From Alteromonadaceae bacterium (lineage in GTDB: Bacteria; Pseudomonadota; Gammaproteobacteria; Enterobacterales; Alteromonadaceae), in NCBI GenBank assembly GCA_016765535.1, contig JAESPQ010000062.1:1-42948 (forward strand): 42,948 nt of DNA, in the 5' to 3' direction. Both the position numbers and the translations under genes were made by a program. Positions 7,805 through 16,341 of the stretch are shown in pieces; the first letter of the stretch is position 1, and each line of letters opens with the position of its first letter. Below the pieces are notes generated by a model. That model ran no database searches. It was given only the letters and a program-made list of their open reading frames with translations, and was not told where the DNA came from.

Positions 7805-9601
7805 TTACAGCTGTATATAAATTGAAAAACTTAACGCTGGTTGAGTAATGGTAACATTTTTAGCTTTGTCATATACAAAGTCGCTTGTTCCAGTGATTTT
7901 TTTATACTGATTTTGTTGGTTTCTCAGTGATACTTGTTGTTCTGTTTTTGCCGTATTAACTATGATAAGTAATTTTTCTTGTTGGTTGGTTTTAGTAAAA
8001 ACAAAAAGTCCAGTCTTAGCTTGTGAATAAAGTGTTATTTGTTGACCATTACGTAGTGCAGAATGTTGTTGATAAAGTTTAGCGTATTCACTAAAGGTTT
8101 TATATAAAGGATTATTTCGATCAAAATTATCATCGGCAGTCGTTTTATTGTTAGCTAATAAATTGTCGTTATTATAGCTATTCACAAGTGATGGCATCAT
8201 GTCTTGACGAGCATTTTGATCACCACCATCGCCAACAAATCCTTGTTCATCACCATAATAAATTACAGGTACACCGCGAGTAAAAAACATTAATGCAGTA
8301 GCCAGCTTTAAACGTGCTATTTTTTCTTCTTCATTATAGTTGTGTTTTTCTTGCTTAAGCCTGTAGGCGAAACGCCCCATGTCGTGATTACTAATAAAAT
8401 TAATTAATTCGCTGGCATTACTATCTTTATCGTTGTAATAGTGATCTTGAGCAAATAATTGCGCTAGCTTATTTGTACCTTGTTGTTTTATTAGTGTATC
8501 AACTATTGCTTGTTGAAAACCAAAATCAAGTACCGATTGCATTTTGCCTTGGGTAGTGAAACGGCTTAAATATTTAGGCTCAGCACTATAGACTTCACCA
8601 AACATAAAAAAATTATCTATGCCTTGATTTTTTGCGTGATTAACTAAAGCAGGGGCGAATTGTGACCAAAATTCAATATTAACGTGTTTTACTGTATCAA
8701 TACGAAAGCCATCAGGTTTAAATTTATCAATAATATGTTCATAAATATCAATAAAACCATTAACAACAAATTGATCTTCTGTCTTTAAGTCGTCAAGGCC
8801 TGAAAAGTCACCATTTTGTGAACTCTCACCTTGCCAAGTTGAATCACCTTGATTGTGATAATATTTGGGATCGTTTAACCAAGTTGGAAATTTTAGTTTT
8901 TCATCGCCTTTTGGGATTATTGGTGTGTAGTGTTTACCTTGTGCTAGTTCTGCCGTTGAAATATAAGGACAACCCATCGCTTTATTTTTTTCTTGTGTAG
9001 AAATAAGCCAACCTAAACCATCATCACCATGGCATTCTTTATATTTGATCACATCAGCAGTGTGGTTAGTAATAATATCGAAAAATACTTTAATATTACG
9101 TTGATGGGCAGCTTTGATAAAATTTTGTAAATCTGCGTTTGTACCAAAATGAGGATCAATTTCAGTAAAGTCTAAAATCCAATAACCATGATAACCAGCA
9201 CTGCCTGCTTGTACGGCACGATTGCGTAGTATAGGCGTTAGCCAAATAGCCGTAATGCCCATATTGTCTAAATAAGGGAGTTTTGCTGTTAATCCCTTAA
9301 GATCGCCACCGTGATACATGCCTTTATTGCTTTTATCAAAACCACCACGCGATTCGGCACGTTTTTTATCGTTTAATTTAGCACCCAAATCATTACTTGA
9401 ATCGCCGTTATAAAAACGATCAGGTAAAACAAAATAAAACACTTCATCGGTAATACTACGCTTAGCATAAGGTGCAAGTTGTGCTGCTTTTGCTACTATT
9501 GATGTTGTTGCCGTTGGGTTTGTTTTTGCGCTAGTTGAAAAAGTTAATAGCGCACTCGCTATCGTTAAAAAAAGTGTTGATACTTTTAAACCTTTAATCA
9601 T
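7805..9601 (-). CDS. Secreted alpha-amylase, GH13 family
   Basis: This 598-residue glycoside hydrolase starts with a Sec signal peptide (basic MIKGLK, hydrophobic STLFLTIASALL, cleavage near STSA-K), so it should act in the periplasm or outside the cell on starch or maltodextrins. The GH13 barrel is intact: the FYFVLPDRF start, VFFDIITNHT (region I), nucleophile D302 in GFRIDTVKH, acid/base E336 in FGEVY and D407 in ISNHDMGRF. A short all-beta C-terminal domain follows. The start codon overlaps the malQ stop by 1 nt (TAATG), with AGGA 8 nt upstream, so it is the last gene of the operon and translationally coupled. It supplies oligosaccharides for the transporter and cytoplasmic enzymes encoded nearby. 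Cyclodextrinase or pullulanase specificity cannot be excluded. Confidence 0.9.
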   Translation of the reverse strand: MIKGLKVSTLFLTIASALLTFSTSAKTNPTATTSIVAKAAQLAPYAKRSITDEVFYFVLPDRFYNGDSSNDLGAKLNDKKRAESRGGFDKSNKGMYHGGDLKGLTAKLPYLDNMGITAIWLTPILRNRAVQAGSAGYHGYWILDFTEIDPHFGTNADLQNFIKAAHQRNIKVFFDIITNHTADVIKYKECHGDDGLGWLISTQEKNKAMGCPYISTAELAQGKHYTPIIPKGDEKLKFPTWLNDPKYYHNQGDSTWQGESSQNGDFSGLDDLKTEDQFVVNGFIDIYEHIIDKFKPDGFRIDTVKHVNIEFWSQFAPALVNHAKNQGIDNFFMFGEVYSAEPKYLSRFTTQGKMQSVLDFGFQQAIVDTLIKQQGTNKLAQLFAQDHYYNDKDSNASELINFISNHDMGRFAYRLKQEKHNYNEEEKIARLKLATALMFFTRGVPVIYYGDEQGFVGDGGDQNARQDMMPSLVNSYNNDNLLANNKTTADDNFDRNNPLYKTFSEYAKLYQQHSALRNGQQITLYSQAKTGLFVFTKTNQQEKLLIIVNTAKTEQQVSLRNQQNQYKKITGTSDFVYDKAKNVTITQPALSFSIYIQL

Positions 9602-11820
9602 TAAAATTTCCTAGCAGCATAATTCATTGGACGAGCTATATTCATAGCATCACTTAGTTGAGTTACTGATTTAGTGTGCCATAGTTGCTCTAAAGAAACA
9701 GGTAGTTTTTGTAACCAGTTAGGATGTTCATTAATGGTACCTGGAATGTTAACTTGTTCAGTAATTTCTAGTGTGTCTTCTAAAGGTATTAATTGAATAT
9801 GGCTTGGTGCTAAGGCTAAAAATTTTTGCACGGCTACACTTAATTCAGTATTCATTATTGCGGGTGATTGTTGTGGAGCATTATCTATATTAATGACATT
9901 CATATCATCTAGTGCTGATAATAAATGCTCTCTATCACTTACTCTACCTTGTCTATCATTATTACCCATTTCTTCATTAGGATATAAATTAAGTTGTTGA
10001 CGCCAGTGTAAATCACGACCTGTCCACCAGCCGGCTAAGGTGGGTAAATCATGCGTTGATACCGTAACCATAGATTGTGCAGGATAAGTTTCTGGACGCA
10101 TGAATAATCCAGACTCCCAACGTTCAAAAAATAGTACTTTATAGGATAATAAACCTGCGCTTGCCATTATTTCACCAAAGCCATCGGGGACCGTACCAAG
10201 ATCTTCACCAATAACCACACAGTTCATGCGGCGCGACTCTAGTGCAATTATGCGTAAAATGTCTTCAAGAGGAAAAGTAATATAAATACCTTGATCTGCT
10301 TTATAACCTGGAGCAACCCAATATTGACGCATTAGCCCTAATATATGATCAATGCGGAGTGCGCCAGCATATTGCATGTTACTGCGTAAGGCTTTTATTA
10401 ACGGCAAATAGCCTTTTTCTTGTAGCGCGACAGGGTTCATTGGTGTTAACCCCCAGTCTTGTCCTAAAGCATTGGTGGCATCTGGTGGTGCGCCAACAGC
10501 TGCACCTGAAACATATACTTCGGGTGCTGACCACACATCAACACCGCTACCGTCACAACCTACGGCTAAATCTAAATATAAACCTACCGGCATACCATTT
10601 TTTTTAGCGGTTAATGCCGCTTCGCTAAGTTGCTGGTGAGCAAGCCACTGGCAAAATATAAAATAATCAATGCGCTGACGATGTTCCTTGACAAAAGTAG
10701 CAACGGCTGAATTTTTTGTATTTTGATATTCTTGGGGCCAATTAGGCCAGCCATAACAGTTAAAATCTAGCTTTCTAAAATGTTCATATAATGCTTCGAA
10801 GGTAGCGAGTTGAACTAAATCTTCACCATGACTTTGTTTGAATTGTTCAAAAGCAATGGCTTCTTTACTTTGTTTGCTTAAATCATTAGTGACAAAATCT
10901 ATATACAGTAATTCGAGTATTGCAAACTTTAATGAAGCAGCCGCAGGGTAATCAACTAATTCAGTATTTTTAGCAAAAGCCAAACGTTGTTGAAAATCGT
11001 CACTGTGATAAATTTTTTGTGCAGTAGTACAATTTTCAAAATTAAATACCTTAGTGACATCAATATAAATAGTATTTAAAAAGCAGCGACTTGTTGGAGA
11101 ATAGGGGCTACGATGTGCTGGATTATTTTGATATAACGGATGTAGAGGGTTTAAGCCTATGGCGGCAACGCCATGACTGGCTGATTGTTCAATTAATTGT
11201 GTTAAATCTCCAAAATCGCCAATTCCCCAACTGTTCTCACTATGTAAAGAATAAAGTTGTGCGGCTAAGCCCCACATTTTATCACTACATGCTTCTTGTG
11301 GACTAAAGCAAGTTTTTGGCGCATAAATTAAATGGCAACTTGCTTTTTTATCACCATAAGTTAATGACAGTTGATGATAACCTTGCGCTAAATTAGGCAA
11401 TGGTAGTTGGTATTTGGTAAAAGTTTGCCCTGAAAAATTGGCATTATCAATTACTTTTAATTCATTAATAGCAATGTTATCTGTTAATTTTTTGTTATCT
11501 TCGGTGATTATCGTCCAGCTAAGTTGTGTTTTGTTATTTTGCGTTTGATCTTGTGCCTGTTGTTGCACTAGGCTAATTTCAATAACATGCTGACATTCTT
11601 CTAATTTAGCAATATGTGTTGCAGGTAACATTTCTCGCCATGATTTTTGTACTAAATCATCAATACTTTGCTGTAAAATTTGTGGATCGCCAATGTTATA
11701 CCCCATCGCTGCAAGTAATGAACGACGAGCGCCATCATTAGCGTACACTTGCTCACCAAAGCTATTAAGGTAATTACGGTGAAAGCCGACTAAGTCTGCT
11801 AATTGTTCAATTAGATCCAT
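9601..11820 (-). CDS. malQ: 4-alpha-glucanotransferase (amylomaltase), GH77
   Basis: MalQ disproportionates maltodextrins by moving glucan chains between acceptors, releasing glucose and producing longer chains for the phosphorylase. At 739 residues it has the long bacterial form with an N-terminal extension of about 170 residues. GH77 motifs are visible: the nucleophile aspartate in ALRIDHILGLMRQYW, the acid/base glutamate in VIGEDLGTVPDGF and the third carboxylate in VSTHDLPTLAGWW. The start lies inside the end of glgX (14-nt overlap) and its stop overlaps the amylase start, so it is an internal gene of a tightly coupled operon. It is cytoplasmic, with no signal peptide. Confidence 0.95.
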   Translation of the reverse strand: MDLIEQLADLVGFHRNYLNSFGEQVYANDGARRSLLAAMGYNIGDPQILQQSIDDLVQKSWREMLPATHIAKLEECQHVIEISLVQQQAQDQTQNNKTQLSWTIITEDNKKLTDNIAINELKVIDNANFSGQTFTKYQLPLPNLAQGYHQLSLTYGDKKASCHLIYAPKTCFSPQEACSDKMWGLAAQLYSLHSENSWGIGDFGDLTQLIEQSASHGVAAIGLNPLHPLYQNNPAHRSPYSPTSRCFLNTIYIDVTKVFNFENCTTAQKIYHSDDFQQRLAFAKNTELVDYPAAASLKFAILELLYIDFVTNDLSKQSKEAIAFEQFKQSHGEDLVQLATFEALYEHFRKLDFNCYGWPNWPQEYQNTKNSAVATFVKEHRQRIDYFIFCQWLAHQQLSEAALTAKKNGMPVGLYLDLAVGCDGSGVDVWSAPEVYVSGAAVGAPPDATNALGQDWGLTPMNPVALQEKGYLPLIKALRSNMQYAGALRIDHILGLMRQYWVAPGYKADQGIYITFPLEDILRIIALESRRMNCVVIGEDLGTVPDGFGEIMASAGLLSYKVLFFERWESGLFMRPETYPAQSMVTVSTHDLPTLAGWWTGRDLHWRQQLNLYPNEEMGNNDRQGRVSDREHLLSALDDMNVINIDNAPQQSPAIMNTELSVAVQKFLALAPSHIQLIPLEDTLEITEQVNIPGTINEHPNWLQKLPVSLEQLWHTKSVTQLSDAMNIARPMNYAARKF

Positions 11821-14083
11821 GATTGTTATTCTCTTTAGGTACTTTATTATTTATTGGTGTATTTGCACTTTTATTAACTGTGCTATTCGACTGGCTATAG
11901 GCTAAAACCACACAACTGTGGGCTGCTACGCACAAGCTATATTCTGTGATGTTTTTTTGTTTGTTTGTTTTACTATTTTTATCAATAGAAGAAACTGCGG
12001 TATCAATTAGTATTTGCCAGTTACCTGTTAATTTACGACACAATTCTTTTGGTAACTGGTAATGAATTTCACAAGGATGTGCATTAAAAATAATTAATAA
12101 AGCATCATCAGTATATGCTTGAGTTTTTTCATCTTTAGCCGTTTTATGTTGGGCAGTTTCTGCTAATAACATCGCAAAACATTTTATTGCGGTGTCATGC
12201 CAGTCGCTTTGCTGCATACGCTCACCACGGCAATTAAGCCAATTAATGTCAGCTAATCCTGTTTTGTCTGAATGCTCTTTGCCGTGATGATAATGACTAC
12301 GGTTTAATAATGGGTGTGCTTTGCGTAATGCAATTAAGTGTTTTACAAACTCAAATTGTTGTTCGCTTTCGTTCGACGTTTCATTTTGCTTTTGCCAATT
12401 AAGCCAAGATATTTCATTGTCTTGACAATAAGCGTTGTTATTACCTTGCTGACTGTTACCAATTTCATCACCAGCAAGCAGCATTGGCGTACCTTGAGCA
12501 ATAAATAAGGTGGTGAGTAAATTGCGCTTTTGTCTTAAACGTAATTGTTTAATGGTGCTATTGGTTGTTTCACCTTCAATACCAAAATTTTCGCTAAAAT
12601 TGGCATTATGGCCATCTTGGTTTTGTTCACCATTCGCCTCATTATGCTTTTTTTGATAGGTCACTAGGTCATGTAAAGTAAAACCATCGTGACTGGTGAT
12701 AAAATTTACACTTGAACTTGGGCGGCGACTTGGATTTTCAAATAAGTCACTTGAACCATGTAAGCGCTGAGCAAATTCAGGTGCCATACCTTGATCGCCA
12801 CGCCAAAAACGACGACAGGTATCACGAAATTTATCATTCCATTCAAGCCAACTATTAGGAAAATGTCCTAGCTGATAACCGTTGTTACCTACATCCCAAG
12901 GTTCAGCAATAAGCTTTACTTTAGACAAAATAGGATCTTGGCGCAAAATAGTAAAAAAATGGCTGTGGTTATTAAAACCATTATTGTCACGACCTAAGCT
13001 TGGGGCTAAGTCAAAGCGAAAACCATCAACGCCCATTTTTTCAACCCAATAACGTAGGCTATCGGTGACTAATTGTAATACTCGCGGATGCTGAATATTG
13101 AGTGAATTGCCACAACCAGAATTATTAATATAAAACCGTTTATCATGTGGGTTTAATAAGTAGTAGCTCGCGTTATCTATACCTTTGTAACAAACGGTTG
13201 CGCCGAGATGATCGCCTTCAGCGGTATGGTTATAAACCACATCTAAAATAATTTCTATTCCTAAATTGTGGTATTTTTCTACTAGTTGTTTAAATTCATT
13301 AAGTTCATTTTGATGGCAATAACTAGGATCTGGAATGAAAAAATTGAGGCTGTTGTAACCCCAATAATTGGTCAGTCCTTGCTCTTGTAAAAAAGGTTCA
13401 TCTAAAAAAGTATGAATAGGCATTAACTCAATACTGGTAATACCTAATTCGTGAATATATTTACAAACTTGATCACTTGCTAAACCAGCAAAGGTGCCTT
13501 GTAATTCAATAGGCACATTAGGATTTTTTTTAGTAAAACCTTTTACGTGCATCTCATAAAGAATAGTATCTCGGCGACGTACTTGTGGATGACTGGTACA
13601 GTTGTCTACTTCATTAATTACCACACACTTAGGTAAATAAGCGCTGTTATCACGGGTGTCAAACGTTAAATCGTGTTGCTCGTTATATTGATCGTAGCCA
13701 AAGTGAGTGTCGCTATAAATAAAGTCGCCAAATAATTTTTTTGCATATGGGTCTAGCAATAGTTTATTTGCGTTAAATCTATGTCCTTGGTGTGGGTCGA
13801 AAGCGCCATGAACCCTATAGCCATATAAACAACCAGCGGTTAAACCTTCAATATGACCATGCCATACTTCATCGGTAAATTCGGGCAAGCTTATACGGGC
13901 AATTTCTTGTTTGCCACTTTGATCAAATAAACATAATTCAACTTTAGTTGCATTAGCCGAAAATAAAGCGACATTTACGCCTGTTTTGGTCACTGTTGCA
14001 CCTAAAGGGTAAGAGCGTCCAGATGTAATTTGGTAACCTTTACTCGATGATGAGTTTGTTGATTGTTCCATATTATTGTTCAT
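11807..14083 (-). CDS. glgX: Glycogen debranching enzyme, GH13 isoamylase type
   Basis: GlgX hydrolyses the alpha-1,6 branch points left after phosphorylase has shortened the outer chains. The protein has the N-terminal beta domain (SYPLGATVTKTGVNVALFS) and a GH13 barrel with nucleophile GFRFDLAPSLGR, acid/base LIAEPWDVG and TSHDGFTLHDLVTY. I chose the ATG at 14083-14081 (758 aa) over an upstream GTG at 14089: AAGGAG lies 5 nt before this ATG and would overlap the GTG. With this start the glgB stop and glgX start share one base (TAATG). The tail (about 45 residues) is rich in Asn, Lys and Ser and probably disordered. Cytoplasmic; second to last of the intracellular enzymes in the operon. Confidence 0.93.
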   Translation of the reverse strand: MNNNMEQSTNSSSSKGYQITSGRSYPLGATVTKTGVNVALFSANATKVELCLFDQSGKQEIARISLPEFTDEVWHGHIEGLTAGCLYGYRVHGAFDPHQGHRFNANKLLLDPYAKKLFGDFIYSDTHFGYDQYNEQHDLTFDTRDNSAYLPKCVVINEVDNCTSHPQVRRRDTILYEMHVKGFTKKNPNVPIELQGTFAGLASDQVCKYIHELGITSIELMPIHTFLDEPFLQEQGLTNYWGYNSLNFFIPDPSYCHQNELNEFKQLVEKYHNLGIEIILDVVYNHTAEGDHLGATVCYKGIDNASYYLLNPHDKRFYINNSGCGNSLNIQHPRVLQLVTDSLRYWVEKMGVDGFRFDLAPSLGRDNNGFNNHSHFFTILRQDPILSKVKLIAEPWDVGNNGYQLGHFPNSWLEWNDKFRDTCRRFWRGDQGMAPEFAQRLHGSSDLFENPSRRPSSSVNFITSHDGFTLHDLVTYQKKHNEANGEQNQDGHNANFSENFGIEGETTNSTIKQLRLRQKRNLLTTLFIAQGTPMLLAGDEIGNSQQGNNNAYCQDNEISWLNWQKQNETSNESEQQFEFVKHLIALRKAHPLLNRSHYHHGKEHSDKTGLADINWLNCRGERMQQSDWHDTAIKCFAMLLAETAQHKTAKDEKTQAYTDDALLIIFNAHPCEIHYQLPKELCRKLTGNWQILIDTAVSSIDKNSKTNKQKNITEYSLCVAAHSCVVLAYSQSNSTVNKSANTPINNKVPKENNNHGSN

Positions 14084-16329
14084 TAACACTCCTTAATCGC
14101 TAAAATTAAGGTGCTTAATGGCGGTATCGTAATATCAATACTATGAGCTTGATTTTGCCAAGGAACTTCTTGGCTAGTAACGCCGTTAGTATTGCTTAAA
14201 CCGCTACCGCTATAAATTTTAAGATCAGAGTTAATTAGCTCAATATATTGCCCTGCTACAGGCACACCAACTTTAAAATTATGATGAGTATTAGGAGTGA
14301 AATTACAAATAACCATCACAGCTTGCGGTGAATGCATATCATTTTGTTCATAACGAATAAAGCTGATAATGGATTGTTCGCTATTTTTGTGATCTAACCA
14401 CTCAAAACCATCCTGTTCACAATCTAGTTGATACAGGGCAGGGGTATTTTTGTAAACATTATTTAAATCTTTTATTAACCGCTGTACACCACTGTGCCAA
14501 TGAATATCAAGTTGTTGCCAGTCAAGTTCACCATCAAAATTCCATTCTTTTCCTTGAGCAAATTCACAACCCATAAAGAGTAATTTTTTACCCGGATGTG
14601 CCCACATAAAAGCATAATAGGCGCGTAAATTAGCAAATTTCTGCCAAGCATCGCCAGGCATTTTTGCGATCATAGATCCTTTGCCATGAACAACTTCATC
14701 GTGACTTATGGGTAAAATAAAATTTTCATCAAAGGCATAAACTAAGCCAAAAGTCATTTCATTGTGATGATGTTTACGGTGTATGGTTTCTCGTTGAATA
14801 TAATTTAGTGTGTCATTCATCCAACCCATATTCCACTTAAAGCCAAAGCCTAAACCGCCATCAGAAGTAGGACGCGAAACACCAGCCCAAGAGGTTGATT
14901 CTTCAGCAACTGAAAAACAATCAGGGTATTGGTTATAGAGTTCTTCATTAAAGCGTTGTAAAAAAGCGACCGCTTCAAGGTTTTCACGACCACCATCTTT
15001 ATTCGGTATCCATTCACCAGCTTTACGGCTGTAATCTAAATAAAGCATAGAGGCAACTGCATCAACACGAATACCATCAATATGGTAAGTATCTAACCAG
15101 TGTAAGGCGCTCGCGCGTAAAAAATTAGCGACTTCTACACGACCATAATTGTAAATTAATGTATTCCAATCAGGGTGATAACCTTGACGAGGATCCGCGT
15201 GTTCGTATAAATGGGTACCGTCGAATGTTGCTAAACCGTGATCATCGCTAGGAAAATGTCCGGGCACCCAATCAATTAATAAACCTAAGTTAGCTTGATG
15301 GCATTTATCGACAAAATATTGAAAATCAACTTTTGTACCAAAGCGAGCCGTAGGTGCAAATAAACCGATGGGTTGATAACCCCAAGAACCGTCAAATGGA
15401 TATTCACTCACTGGCATTAATTGTAAATGAGTAAAACCCATTTCTACTGTGTAGGGAATAAGTTGGTCGGCAATATCGCGATAATTTAAAAATTCATTAT
15501 TTGTGCTGCGCCGCCATGAACCTAAGTGAACTTCATAAATAGAAATAGGGGCATGACGATTATTACGCTGGGCGCGTTGTGCTAACCAAGCTTGATCTTG
15601 CCAAGCATACGGTTGATTTTTTGCGACAATACTTGCGGTATCAGGGCGATATTGCCCTTGTTCGGCATAAGGATCGGCTTTATGAGCTAATAAATTACCC
15701 GAGTTGTCTTTTATTTCAAATTTATACGCACTACCCACACCAACATTAGGAATGAAAATTGCCCAATAACCACTATGGTTAACATTGGTCATGGGATGAC
15801 GTCGACCGTCCCAATGATTAAAATCGCTAATAAGCGCAACATGGCTAGCATTAGGTGCCCAAACACAAAAGCGAGTTCCAGTAACGGTTCTTTTAAATTG
15901 ACTATATTGTTGAGCTTGTGCGCCAAGTATTTTATATGGCTTTTGATGATCACCTTGGGTTAATAAATGTAAATCAAAATCACTTATATTAGGTGTAAAG
16001 GCAAAGGCATCATCAATAATTTGCTGATCTTCGCCATGTGTTACTTTTAACTGGTAAGTAAAGGGCTTTTTACGGCCTTTATTAGCATCTAGCTTTTTAC
16101 TAAAAAAACCACGATCATCAACTTTATTCAGCTTGGCTAAAACTTTAGTTACTCCGTTTTTAGTGGTGGTAACTATTTCAACGCTATCCGCATCTGCTTG
16201 AAAAGTATTAATGACCAAATAACCAGACTCGCTATCGCGATGCAGCCCTAAAAATGCAGCAGCATTGCAATGTTGTGCATTAATAATGGCGTTAATTTGA
16301 TCGGTAAATTTAGTCATTGACTTAACCAT
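14083..16329 (-). CDS. glgB: 1,4-alpha-glucan branching enzyme
   Basis: GlgB cuts alpha-1,4 chains and re-attaches them as alpha-1,6 branches. At 748 residues it is a full-length GH13_9 enzyme: a first N-terminal beta module (about 10-105), a second CBM48 module (TRFCVWAPNASHVALISDFN), then the barrel with IDWVPGHFP, nucleophile GIRVDAVASMLYLDYSR, SVAEESTSW and ISHDEVVHGKGSM. AGGA 8 nt before the ATG at 16329 supports this start. It is 12 nt downstream of glgP and overlaps glgX by one base. A branching enzyme in an otherwise degradative cluster without glgC or glgA is slightly odd; it may remodel imported glucans into storage polymer together with MalQ. Confidence 0.96.
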   Translation of the reverse strand: MVKSMTKFTDQINAIINAQHCNAAAFLGLHRDSESGYLVINTFQADADSVEIVTTTKNGVTKVLAKLNKVDDRGFFSKKLDANKGRKKPFTYQLKVTHGEDQQIIDDAFAFTPNISDFDLHLLTQGDHQKPYKILGAQAQQYSQFKRTVTGTRFCVWAPNASHVALISDFNHWDGRRHPMTNVNHSGYWAIFIPNVGVGSAYKFEIKDNSGNLLAHKADPYAEQGQYRPDTASIVAKNQPYAWQDQAWLAQRAQRNNRHAPISIYEVHLGSWRRSTNNEFLNYRDIADQLIPYTVEMGFTHLQLMPVSEYPFDGSWGYQPIGLFAPTARFGTKVDFQYFVDKCHQANLGLLIDWVPGHFPSDDHGLATFDGTHLYEHADPRQGYHPDWNTLIYNYGRVEVANFLRASALHWLDTYHIDGIRVDAVASMLYLDYSRKAGEWIPNKDGGRENLEAVAFLQRFNEELYNQYPDCFSVAEESTSWAGVSRPTSDGGLGFGFKWNMGWMNDTLNYIQRETIHRKHHHNEMTFGLVYAFDENFILPISHDEVVHGKGSMIAKMPGDAWQKFANLRAYYAFMWAHPGKKLLFMGCEFAQGKEWNFDGELDWQQLDIHWHSGVQRLIKDLNNVYKNTPALYQLDCEQDGFEWLDHKNSEQSIISFIRYEQNDMHSPQAVMVICNFTPNTHHNFKVGVPVAGQYIELINSDLKIYSGSGLSNTNGVTSQEVPWQNQAHSIDITIPPLSTLILAIKEC

Positions 16330-16341
16330 TTAAATAGTCCT